The position numbers and the translations under genes are program-made. The notes below the pieces were generated by a model. It was not told where the DNA came from and ran no database searches. It saw nothing but the letters and a program-made list of their open reading frames with translations. From the NCBI GenBank assembly GCA_018895315.1, contig JAHIOK010000281.1, positions 1 to 8,524 of the forward strand: a DNA stretch of 8,524 nt, written 5' to 3'. Positions 1 to 6,112 of the stretch are shown here, piece after piece (the first letter of the stretch is position 1; each line of letters opens with the position of its first letter). Origin of the DNA: Actinomycetota bacterium (GTDB lineage Bacteria > Actinomycetota > Actinomycetes > Actinomycetales > Microbacteriaceae).

Positions 1-160
1 ACATCGGCGGCCGACGAGCACACATTCGGTCGTTCGTGAGGAGTTCGGCACCTCAGCGCGACGCCGACCCGCCTGAAGGAGTACAGGCACCCGGCGCCCG
101 CCCAGCCACTACGGACACGTCCCACGGAGGCCCACCGAACTCCAGGCGTTATGGTTGCGC

Positions 161-1087
161 ATGCGCGCTGAGCAGGTCGTGGATCTCGTCGAGGGGCTGG
201 CCGCGGCCGGGGTAGTGGTCTGGGTCGACGGCGGGTGGTGCGTGGACGCCCTCGTCGGACGCCAGCTGCGCTCACACGCCGATCTCGATCTCGCCGTCGA
301 CCGGAACGACGAGCCGCGGTTTCTGGAATGGATCCGCGAACGCGGTTTCGCGCCAATCCATCGCGCCGGCACCAGTGCCTGGGAGTACTCGCTGACCGAC
401 GCCGGCCGCGCGGTGGTGGATGTGCGGGTATTCGGATTCGACGCGGCCGGGAGCCACATCTACGGCATGGATTATCCACCGGGCGCTCTGGGAGGCACCG
501 GCACGATCGACGGCACGCAGGTGCGGTGCATGACCCCGAAGTGGATGTTCCGGTTCGCTCTCGCGGCTCCCACCACTCCGAAGCATCTCGCTGACGTGCG
601 CGCGCTCCACGAAACCTACGGTTTCGCGTTGCCGCCCTCACACACGGGCACCTCCGCCGAGCCCCGACCGCCCGCCGCGCTGAAGAACCCCCGTCGTTCC
701 GTGCTCTTCGTGGGCGAGCACGACGCGGGCCGCTCGCAGATGGCGGCGGGATACCTCAGTGCCCTCTCCGACGGACGCATCGGCGCGCGCTCGGCTGGCT
801 CAGAGCCTGCGGGCGCAATCGACCCGCTGGCTGTCGAGGTGATGGCCGAAGCCGGCATCGACATCAGCACCGGCTCGCCGGCGGCGCTCACGGTCGATGA
901 CGTGCGCGCCGCCGACGTCATCATCACGATGGGGTGCGGCGATGCCTGCCCGATACTTCCGGGCAAGCGTTACGAAGAATGGGTGATCGCCGATCCCCGG
1001 GGCCAGCCGATCGACCTCGTCCGCGGCATCCGCGACCAGATCCGTGCGCGGGTGCAGGTGCTGGTCGACGACCTGCTCGAGGACTGA
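161..1087 (+). CDS. Fusion: Lnu/ANT(2'')-like nucleotidyltransferase + ArsC-like LMW phosphatase domain lacking its nucleophilic Cys
   Basis: Continuous 308-aa frame with two domains. Residues ~1-155 resemble the lincosamide / aminoglycoside-2''-nucleotidyltransferase group, which transfers AMP from ATP to small hydroxylated substrates: GGW at 24-26, D29, H39, the D41-x-D43 metal pair and a third acidic candidate D87. A Pro-rich linker (~156-178) leads to an arsenate-reductase-like low-molecular-weight protein tyrosine phosphatase domain (179-308), with P-loop FVGEHDAGRS, SAG at 211-213, MGCGDACP and general-acid-like DP at 278-279. The P-loop nucleophile, normally Cys in C-x5-R, is Gly185 (codon GGC, 713-715), while R191 and S192 remain. 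The phosphatase/reductase half is therefore predicted inactive or purely binding. The nucleotidyltransferase half keeps its motifs, but its substrate is unknown. Start: ATG 161 preferred; an in-frame TTG at 155 would add two residues. No good SD is visible; GGAGG at 126-130 is too distant. No ars genes are nearby. Confidence 0.85.
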   Translation: MRAEQVVDLVEGLAAAGVVVWVDGGWCVDALVGRQLRSHADLDLAVDRNDEPRFLEWIRERGFAPIHRAGTSAWEYSLTDAGRAVVDVRVFGFDAAGSHIYGMDYPPGALGGTGTIDGTQVRCMTPKWMFRFALAAPTTPKHLADVRALHETYGFALPPSHTGTSAEPRPPAALKNPRRSVLFVGEHDAGRSQMAAGYLSALSDGRIGARSAGSEPAGAIDPLAVEVMAEAGIDISTGSPAALTVDDVRAADVIITMGCGDACPILPGKRYEEWVIADPRGQPIDLVRGIRDQIRARVQVLVDDLLED

Positions 1088-1100
1088 CCGCGGTCAGTCC
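1081..1100. terminator. Perfect 20-bp palindrome spanning two convergent stop codons; possible bidirectional terminator
   Basis: GGACTGACCG is followed directly by its reverse complement CGGTCAGTCC. As RNA from either strand it can form an 8-bp stem with a CGCG tetraloop. It contains the TGA of the plus-strand fusion gene (1085-1087) and, on the other strand, the TGA of the 6-phosphogluconate dehydrogenase gene (1094-1096). No T-run follows on either side, so it is not a classical intrinsic terminator. U-tract-less hairpins between convergent genes are plausible terminators or 3'-end protectors in actinobacteria. The palindrome is certain; the function is inferred. Confidence 0.45.
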
Positions 1101-2149
1101 GACTCGGCCTTGCGCGCTCCGGCTTCGAGCACGTCACCGGCGGGCAGCTCCTGGTGTCCGCCGAATTGCAGCCGCATCGCCGAGAGCACCTGGTTCGCGA
1201 AGTGGTCTTCGCCGCGGGAGGCGAATCGCTCGAAGAGGGATGCCGCCAGCACCGGGGCCGGTACGCCCACGTCGACCGCAGCCTTGACCGTCCACCGCCC
1301 CTCGCCCGAGTCCGACACGCGCCCGGCGAGGCCGTCGAGGGTGGGGTTCTGCTCCAGCGCGGCCGCCGCAAGGTCGAGCAGCCACGACGAGATCACCGAG
1401 CCGCGCCGCCAGAGCTCGGTGACCTTGGGTGTGTCGATCGTGAACTGGTAGAACTCCGGCTCCTCGAGCGGCGCCACCTCGGCGGAATGTGCGGCTTCCC
1501 GCACTCCGGCATCCGCGTTCTCGAGGATATTGAGGCCTTCGGCGAGCGCCGCCATGATGCCGTATTCGATGCCGTTGTGCACCATTTTCACGAAGTGTCC
1601 GGCACCCGACGGCCCGCAATGCAGGTAGCCGAGTTCTTCGGGGGCGAAGCCTCCCGTGCGCCCCGGCGTGCGATCGATGTCGCCCTTGCCCGGGGCGATC
1701 GTGCGCAGCACCGGCTCGATCGCGGCGAAGGCCTCATCGGGCCCTCCGACCATGAGGCAGTAGCCGCGGTCGAGCCCGAATACTCCACCGCTCGTGCCGA
1801 CATCGACGTAGTGGATGCCGGATTCCTTGAGCTTCGCCGCGCGCCGCACATCGTCGCGGTAGTTCGAGTTGCCGCCGTCGATGATGATGTCGCCGGGCTC
1901 GAACACCGCCGCGACTTCGTCGACGACCTTTCCGGTGAGCCCCGCGGGAATCATGAGCCATACCGCGCGTGGACCGGTCAGCTTGCTCGCGAGATCGGCA
2001 ATGCTCTCGGCACCGATGGCACCTTCGCTGACGAGGCTGGCTACGGCATCAGGACTCACGTCGTAGACGACGCACTCGTGACCGTCGCGCATCAGTCGCC
2101 GCACGATGTTCGCGCCCATCCGGCCGAGGCCGACCATTCCCAGTTGCAT
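1094..2149 (-). CDS. gnd: 6-phosphogluconate dehydrogenase, decarboxylating, short NAD-type
   Basis: 351-aa cytosolic enzyme that oxidatively decarboxylates 6-phosphogluconate to ribulose 5-phosphate in the pentose phosphate pathway. N-terminal Rossmann motif G7-x-G9-x-x-G12. Strand 2 ends in Asp30 (VVYDVSP), which favours NAD+ over NADP+, unlike the Asn/Arg-containing loop of NADP enzymes. The family substrate signature follows (GGNSNYRDD at 92-100; DVGTSGGVFGLDRG at 116-129), then the catalytic Lys/Asn of HFVKMVHNG (K188, N192). The helical C-terminal domain carries SDSGEGRWT (279-287). The length fits the short GndA/YqeC-like form rather than the ~470-aa enzyme. The start is fixed by a strong SD, GGAGGA on the minus strand (2156-2161), 6 nt before the ATG. 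It converges with the fusion gene (6-nt gap) and diverges from dps. No zwf or other pentose-phosphate gene is adjacent. Confidence 0.95.
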   Translation of the reverse strand: MQLGMVGLGRMGANIVRRLMRDGHECVVYDVSPDAVASLVSEGAIGAESIADLASKLTGPRAVWLMIPAGLTGKVVDEVAAVFEPGDIIIDGGNSNYRDDVRRAAKLKESGIHYVDVGTSGGVFGLDRGYCLMVGGPDEAFAAIEPVLRTIAPGKGDIDRTPGRTGGFAPEELGYLHCGPSGAGHFVKMVHNGIEYGIMAALAEGLNILENADAGVREAAHSAEVAPLEEPEFYQFTIDTPKVTELWRRGSVISSWLLDLAAAALEQNPTLDGLAGRVSDSGEGRWTVKAAVDVGVPAPVLAASLFERFASRGEDHFANQVLSAMRLQFGGHQELPAGDVLEAGARKAESD

Positions 2150-2155
2150 CGCAGA

Positions 2156-2161
2156 TCCTCC
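2156..2161 (-). promoter_or_regulatory. Ribosome binding site of gnd
   Basis: GGAGGA read on the minus strand, 6 nt upstream of the gnd ATG (2149). It is a near-ideal Shine-Dalgarno and decides the start. The gnd-dps divergent spacer (2150-2367) must hold both promoters, but I could not assign -35/-10 boxes with confidence. Confidence 0.75.
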
Positions 2162-2354
2162 ATCGCCGGAGCCGTCCGGGCGCGAGCGACCGAATCGGCG
2201 GGTGTCGGCGGCAGTCTATGCCCGTCGCCTGCGGTCCACTCCATTGCGGGCTCCCGTCCGCGCGTTAGCAAAGGTGGGCACCATCGACAATCCCCTGCCG
2301 AGTCTCGCGCCCTGCTCGTACCGTCGGAGTGGGCCCCCCATGGACCCTCGTCGT

Positions 2355-2361
2355 GAAGGAG
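2355..2361 (+). promoter_or_regulatory. Ribosome binding site of dps
   Basis: GAAGGAG lies 6 nt before the ATG at 2368. It selects this ATG over an in-frame ATG at 2339, which has no such site. Confidence 0.8.
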
Positions 2362-2367
2362 ATACAC

Positions 2368-2937
2368 ATGGCCACGCAGACCGAGAAGAAGTCCCCCACC
2401 GCGCCGAAGAATCGTCGACGCGCCGCCCGAGGAGGCGTCGGAGCCGAGCTCACCGGTGAGCAGAACGCGGAGAGCGGTTTCACCGCATCCGAAAAACTCA
2501 GCGACAACCTGCAGCGCGTCCTCGTCGATCTGATCGAGCTGTCGCTGCAGGGCAAGCAGGCGCACTGGAACGTCGTCGGCACGAACTTCCGCGACACGCA
2601 CCTGCAGCTCGATGAGATCATCGACTCATCACGCGAGTTCAGCGACACCGTTGCCGAGCGGATGCGCGCACTCCATGCCCTCCCCGATGGACGCAGCGAC
2701 ACGGTCGCCGAGACCACGACGCTGCCCGAGTTTCCGCAGGGCGAGATCGCGACGACCGAGGTCGTCGATCTGCTCACCGAGCGTCTCGACTCGGTCACGG
2801 CCACCTGCCGCGAAGTGCACGATGACGTCGACGACGAAGACCCGACGAGCGCCGACATCCTGCATTCGATCCTCGAGCGGCTCGAGCAGCTGTCATGGAT
2901 GGTCAGCGCGGAGAACCGCACCCCGACGAAGCGCTGA
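2368..2937 (+). CDS. dps: Dps-family DNA-binding ferritin (starvation/oxidative stress protection)
   Basis: 189-aa member of the Dps mini-ferritins, which form dodecamers that oxidise Fe(II) with H2O2, store iron and often coat DNA. The inter-subunit ferroxidase residues are all present at canonical spacing: H66 (in KQAHWNV), H78, D82, D93 and E97, matching the H-x11-H-x3-D-x10-D-x3-E pattern. A ~40-residue N-terminal extension carries a Lys/Arg-rich stretch (KK at 7-8, K14, RRR at 16-18, R21). Such tails bind DNA in E. coli and mycobacterial Dps, so DNA binding is likely here. An acidic patch occurs at ~152-158 (DDVDDED). The ATG at 2368 is chosen because it follows a strong SD. Monocistronic by context: it diverges from gnd and converges on crcB with a 16-nt gap. 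Confidence 0.95.
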   Translation: MATQTEKKSPTAPKNRRRAARGGVGAELTGEQNAESGFTASEKLSDNLQRVLVDLIELSLQGKQAHWNVVGTNFRDTHLQLDEIIDSSREFSDTVAERMRALHALPDGRSDTVAETTTLPEFPQGEIATTEVVDLLTERLDSVTATCREVHDDVDDEDPTSADILHSILERLEQLSWMVSAENRTPTKR

Positions 2938-2955
2938 GCCACCCCGCCGAGCGCT
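2930..2955. terminator. Weak inverted repeat between convergent dps and crcB ends
   Basis: AGCGCT occurs at 2930-2935 and 2950-2955. The unit is self-complementary, so the two copies can pair as a 6-bp stem with a 14-nt loop on either strand. It spans both stops (TGA 2935-2937 plus strand; TAG at 2954-2956 minus strand). No U-tract follows. A termination role is possible but weakly supported. Confidence 0.25.
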
Positions 2956-3340
2956 AGGCCGTGGCGAGACTCGAGCCGATCCAGAGACCGAGTCCCGCCG
3001 CGGCGGTCGCCACAACGATCACACCGAGGCCGTTCATGAGGGCGCCGAGCCACCGACGCTCCTGCACGAGCCGCACCGTTTCAAAGCTCGCCGTCGAGAA
3101 GGTGGTGTAGCCGCCGAGGAAACCGACCCCGACGATGAGCTGAACCTCGTGGGGCAGCAGGCCCGCGGAGACAGCCCCGACGACGAGGCCGAGAAGCAGC
3201 GAGCCCGTCACGTTGATCAGGATCGTTCCGATGGGCAGACGAGCGCGCACGCGCGAGCGGACGATGCCGTCGAGCACGAACCGGCAGACCGCCCCGGCAC
3301 CGCCGGCCAGAGCGAGGGCCGCGAAGACGAGCGGACTCAT
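2954..3340 (-). CDS. crcB: CrcB/FluC fluoride channel subunit, second gene of the pair
   Basis: 128-aa four-helix membrane protein of the CrcB/Fluc family, which exports F- passively as a dual-topology dimer. Family landmarks: GGAGAVCR (13-20), the pore-lining Asn in GTILINVTGS (N43), and the central break GGYTTFST (76-83), which provides the Na+ site and the first pore Phe (F81). The second 'Phe box' residue, usual in GGxTTFSTF, is Ala84. The stop is TAG. Its ATG overlaps the stop of the upstream crcB as ATGA (3337-3340), so translation is coupled. It probably forms a heterodimer with that neighbour. Name certain at family level; which paralogue number to give is arbitrary. Confidence 0.93.
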   Translation of the reverse strand: MSPLVFAALALAGGAGAVCRFVLDGIVRSRVRARLPIGTILINVTGSLLLGLVVGAVSAGLLPHEVQLIVGVGFLGGYTTFSTASFETVRLVQERRWLGALMNGLGVIVVATAAAGLGLWIGSSLATA

Positions 3341-3822
3341 CGCGCCTCCGATCGATGGGTCGCGGCCCCCACGACGATGCCTGCGAACGTCGCGGCCGCA
3401 CCGATCAGAACCGTCATCAGGCCATAGCCCACGCCCGAGAGGACTTCACCGCGTCCGATCAGCGCCGCGGCATCCGTCGCGAGCGCGCTGTAGGTGGTGA
3501 ACCCCCCGAGTACGCCGGTGCCGAAGAAGAGGCGTACGGCCCGACGTCCGCCGTGATCCGTGCCCCGGCGCACGAGCGCTTCGAGGAGCAGTCCCAGCAG
3601 GAACGCGCCGAGCACGTTGATTCCGAAAATGGCATACGGGATGCCATCGCCGGTCGGGAACGCCAGACTCAGGGCCTCCCGTGCCGCCGTGCCGAGCACG
3701 CCACCTGCGAACACCAGCGCGAGAAAGCTCGCGCGCAGGTGAACGGACCGCCCACCGGGGCGATCGTCGACCTCGATGTCGCTGTCGTCGGGGAGCCTGC
3801 CCCGTGCATCCTCGTCAGACAT
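3337..3822 (-). CDS. crcB: CrcB/FluC fluoride channel subunit, first gene of the pair
   Basis: 161-aa CrcB homologue with a hydrophilic, acidic N-terminal extension (~1-30, e.g. DDSDIEVDD) before the four-helix core. Core landmarks: GGVLGTAARE (40-49), pore Asn in FGINVLGAFLLG (N69), and GGFTTYSA (106-113). The first pore Phe is replaced by Tyr111 and the second by Leu114, so the pore face differs from that of its partner. The start lies 8 nt inside the 3' end of the lacI gene. There is no strong SD, so translation probably depends on coupling to lacI. No alternative in-frame start is obvious near the first membrane helix. I see no fluoride riboswitch upstream, since the upstream sequence is lacI coding. 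Confidence 0.9.
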   Translation of the reverse strand: MSDEDARGRLPDDSDIEVDDRPGGRSVHLRASFLALVFAGGVLGTAAREALSLAFPTGDGIPYAIFGINVLGAFLLGLLLEALVRRGTDHGGRRAVRLFFGTGVLGGFTTYSALATDAAALIGRGEVLSGVGYGLMTVLIGAAATFAGIVVGAATHRSEAR

Positions 3823-4828
3823 TCGAAGACTGGGTGGAGGCGCGGATGACGAGTTCGGGCCGGAAGCGGACGTGATCGGGTGAACCCGAGGCGTCCGCGA
3901 GCTCGCGCAGCAAGAGATCGACAGCAGCCGAACCGATCTCGGACGCGGGCTGGCGGATCGAGCTGAGCGGAACGACCGCCGCCGCCGCGAAATCGATGTC
4001 GTCGTAGCCGATCAAGGCGATGTCGTCGGGCACGCGCACCTCCGACATCATCGCGAACGCCTGCAGCACCCCGACGGCCAGCAGATCGTTGGCCGCGAAG
4101 ATCGCGTCTGGTCGCTCCTCTGGGGGTCGCGCGATGATTGCGACTCCGGCTGCGCGGCCCTGCAGCACCGAGAGCGCCGGCATCTCGATCACTTCGAGCG
4201 TCGCGCCGACATGCTCTGCGACGGCCCGACGTGCCCCCTCCAGCCGGTCGGCGACCTGCGCGATCCCGAGCGGGCCGGCGAGGTAAGCGAGGCGGCGTCG
4301 CCCGAGTGATGCGAGATGCGAGGCGGCGAGGTACCCGCCCTCGACGTCGTCGACGGCGACCGAGCTGAATGAGCCGTCGGGCGCTTCCCGGTCGACCAGG
4401 ATCACCGGGGTTCCGCCGTCGCGCAGTCGCTCGAGGTGCGAGAGGTCGTCAGAGGTCGGGGTGATCAGCACGCCGTTCACGCGCTGCTCTCGGAACAGGT
4501 CGAGATAGGAGTCCTCGCGGTGGGCCGTCTCATCGGAATTCCCGAGCAGCACCGAGAGCCCCTCCTCCGCTGCGCGGGACTCAGCCCCTCGCGCGACGTC
4601 GGTGAAGAACGGGTTGCGCACGTCGAGCACGACGAGCCCGATACTCCGACTGCGGCCGGCCCTGAGCTGCCGCGCGGCGTCATTGCGCACATAGCCCAAC
4701 TCCGCGATCGCACGCTGGACCCGCTCAACGGTTTCGGGCGACACCTTGGCGGGCTGGTTCAAGACGTTGGAGACGGTTCCGACCGACACGGATGCGGCGG
4801 CCGCGACATCCTTCACACTCACCGACAT
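3815..4828 (-). CDS. LacI-family repressor, probable regulator of the rhamnose operon
   Basis: 337-aa LacI/GalR-type regulator. An N-terminal helix-turn-helix (VKDVAAAASVSVGTVSNVLN, 5-24) is followed by a hinge helix (~49-58, NDAARQLRAG); Leu55 matches the leucine that intercalates at the central CG of LacI operators. A periplasmic-binding-protein-like effector domain follows from ~62 (IGLVVLDVRNPFF ... NDLLAVGVLQAF ... IALIGYDDI). Start ATG 4828 is chosen over an upstream extension to 4882 because family similarity begins here and GGGAGG (4837-4842) lies 8 nt before it. It is divergent from rhaI, with a palindromic operator candidate in the shared spacer. The inferred role is repression of L-rhamnose catabolism in response to rhamnose or an intermediate. 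The last codons overlap the downstream crcB gene by 8 nt. Confidence 0.92.
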   Translation of the reverse strand: MSVSVKDVAAAASVSVGTVSNVLNQPAKVSPETVERVQRAIAELGYVRNDAARQLRAGRSRSIGLVVLDVRNPFFTDVARGAESRAAEEGLSVLLGNSDETAHREDSYLDLFREQRVNGVLITPTSDDLSHLERLRDGGTPVILVDREAPDGSFSSVAVDDVEGGYLAASHLASLGRRRLAYLAGPLGIAQVADRLEGARRAVAEHVGATLEVIEMPALSVLQGRAAGVAIIARPPEERPDAIFAANDLLAVGVLQAFAMMSEVRVPDDIALIGYDDIDFAAAAVVPLSSIRQPASEIGSAAVDLLLRELADASGSPDHVRFRPELVIRASTQSSNV

Positions 4829-4836
4829 GACATGCG

Positions 4837-4842
4837 CCTCCC
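4837..4842 (-). promoter_or_regulatory. Ribosome binding site of the lacI-type gene
   Basis: GGGAGG on the minus strand, 8 nt from the ATG at 4828. It supports the short start and rejects the 18-residue upstream extension. Confidence 0.75.
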
Positions 4843-4872
4843 AGACTCTGCACTCTAGCTTGCCGTGGATGC

Positions 4873-4901
4873 TTGCCCGCATTCGTGCACTCTGCTAACT
4901 T
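4873..4901 (+). promoter_or_regulatory. Candidate promoter of the rhamnose operon
   Basis: TTGCCC (4873-4878) and TAACTT (4896-4901) are separated by 17 nt and resemble the housekeeping -35 (TTGACA) and -10 (TATAAT) boxes. Transcription would start near 4907, inside the palindrome at 4902-4913, leaving a ~35-nt leader to the rhaI ATG. Found by eye only. Confidence 0.45.
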
Positions 4902-4913
4902 TGAATCGATTCA
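4902..4913. promoter_or_regulatory. LacI-type operator, perfect 12-bp palindrome
   Basis: TGAATCGATTCA is its own reverse complement with a central CG, the form expected for a LacI-family site read by two helix-turn-helix units and the hinge leucine. It lies in the spacer between the divergent lacI-type and rhaI genes, immediately downstream of the candidate -10 box. Bound repressor would therefore block initiation from the rhaI promoter. Assignment to the neighbouring LacI is inferred. Confidence 0.75.
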
Positions 4914-4928
4914 TACGCCGCCCTTCCC

Positions 4929-4934
4929 GAAGGA
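4929..4934 (+). promoter_or_regulatory. Ribosome binding site of rhaI
   Basis: GAAGGA, 7 nt before the ATG at 4942. It fixes the start and shows that upstream in-frame codons back to 4873, which run through the operator, are untranslated leader. Confidence 0.8.
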
Positions 4935-4941
4935 ACCCTCG

Positions 4942-6108
4942 ATGACGAGCCTGACCCACGACATCCAGAATGCCCTCGCACAGCAGGCGATCGAACTACC
5001 CTCCTGGGCGTTCGGCAACTCCGGCACCCGCTTCAAGGTGTTCGCGACCCCCGGCACTCCGCGCGATCCGTTCGAGAAGATCGCGGATGCTGCCGAGGTC
5101 AACCGGGTCACCGCGCTCGCGCCGAGCGTCGCGCTGCACATCCCGTGGGACAAGACCCCGGACTATACGGTGCTGCGCCGTCATGCCGAGGACCTCGGGG
5201 TGACCCTCGGCACGATCAACTCCAACACGTTCCAGGATGACGACTACAAGTTCGGCGCCCTCACCCACGAAGATGCAGCAGTGCGGCGGAAGGCGATCGA
5301 TCACCACCTGGAGTGCATCGACATCATGGATGCGACGGGCTCGCGCGACCTCAAGATCTGGCTCGCCGAAGGTTCCAACTACCCCGGTCAGGCCGACCTG
5401 CGGGGCCGACAGGATCGCCTGCAGGAGTCGCTGCAGCAGATCTACGCGCGTCTCACGGGTGAGCAGCGGCTCGTCCTCGAGTACAAGTTCTTCGAGCCGG
5501 CTTTCTACCACACCGATGTTCCGGACTGGGGAACCTCCTACGTGCAGGTCTCAGCCCTCGGCGAGCGCGCGATGGTCTGCCTCGACACCGGCCACCACGC
5601 CCCGGGCACGAACATCGAGTTCATCGTGATGCAGCTCCTGCGCCTCGGCAAGCTCGGCTCATTCGACTTCAACTCGCGGTTCTACGCCGACGACGACTTG
5701 ATCGTGGGTGCCGCCGACCCGTTCCAGCTCTTCCGCATCCTGTTCGAGGTCATCCGCGGCGGCGGGCTGAACAACCCCGACGTGGCCTTCATGCTCGACC
5801 AGTGCCACAACGTCGAGAAGAAGATCCCCGGTCAGATCCGCTCCGTGCTCAACGTGCAGGAGATGACGACCCGGGCACTGCTGGTGGATGCCGAGGCCCT
5901 CCGCGCCGCGCAACTCTCGGGCGATGTGCTCGCGGCGAATGCGGTCATGATGGACGCGTTCTACACCGATGTGCGCCCCGGTCTTGCCGAGTGGCGCGAG
6001 AGCCGTGGACTGCCGGCCGATCCGATGGCGGCCTTCGCCGCGTCGGGCTATCAGGAGAAGATCGAAGCCGACCGCGTCGGCGGCGTCCAGGCCGGCTGGG
6101 GCGCGTAG
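4942..6108 (+). CDS. rhaI: L-rhamnose isomerase, actinobacterial/Pseudomonas-type RhaI
   Basis: 388-aa cytosolic TIM-barrel isomerase that converts L-rhamnose to L-rhamnulose, the first step of the phosphorylating pathway. Compared with the P. stutzeri enzyme (family knowledge, recalled numbering), metal-site residues align at a constant offset: E180, D215, H218, D250 and D252 correspond to Glu219, Asp254, His257, Asp289 and Asp291; D286 is close to the position of Asp327. The ligand His281 is Asp242 here (SFDFNSR). ALHIPWD carries H66 near the substrate site. The first gene of the operon, read from a promoter with a LacI-type operator. The ATG at 4942 follows a clear SD. The stop (TAG) is 4 nt before the next ATG. 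Confidence 0.94.
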   Translation: MTSLTHDIQNALAQQAIELPSWAFGNSGTRFKVFATPGTPRDPFEKIADAAEVNRVTALAPSVALHIPWDKTPDYTVLRRHAEDLGVTLGTINSNTFQDDDYKFGALTHEDAAVRRKAIDHHLECIDIMDATGSRDLKIWLAEGSNYPGQADLRGRQDRLQESLQQIYARLTGEQRLVLEYKFFEPAFYHTDVPDWGTSYVQVSALGERAMVCLDTGHHAPGTNIEFIVMQLLRLGKLGSFDFNSRFYADDDLIVGAADPFQLFRILFEVIRGGGLNNPDVAFMLDQCHNVEKKIPGQIRSVLNVQEMTTRALLVDAEALRAAQLSGDVLAANAVMMDAFYTDVRPGLAEWRESRGLPADPMAAFAASGYQEKIEADRVGGVQAGWGA

Positions 6109-6112
6109 CACG

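Noticed and set aside
1..154. Possible 3' end of an upstream gene (a plus-strand frame stops at 37-39) or a start on the minus strand
   Set aside because: Only 12 codons are visible in that frame and they carry no recognisable motif. Other frames are open merely because of high GC.
2244..2271. TTGCGG-N16-TAGCAA as a dps promoter
   Set aside because: Only weak matches to both boxes, and similar chance matches are expected in a 218-nt spacer.
1154..2356. 400-codon plus-strand frame opposite gnd
   Set aside because: It is antisense to a well-supported dehydrogenase gene, has no recognisable domain, and runs through the gnd-dps spacer up to the dps SD.
3823..3900. Fluoride riboswitch ahead of the crcB pair
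   Set aside because: The stretch is the coding 3' end of the LacI-type gene. I could not find the conserved pseudoknot-type riboswitch core there.
4829..4882. 18-residue N-terminal extension of the LacI-family protein
   Set aside because: A strong SD sits 8 nt before the internal ATG at 4828, and LacI-family similarity begins there.
4873..4941. 23-residue N-terminal extension of RhaI
   Set aside because: It would translate the -10 box and operator. The ATG at 4942 has a good SD.
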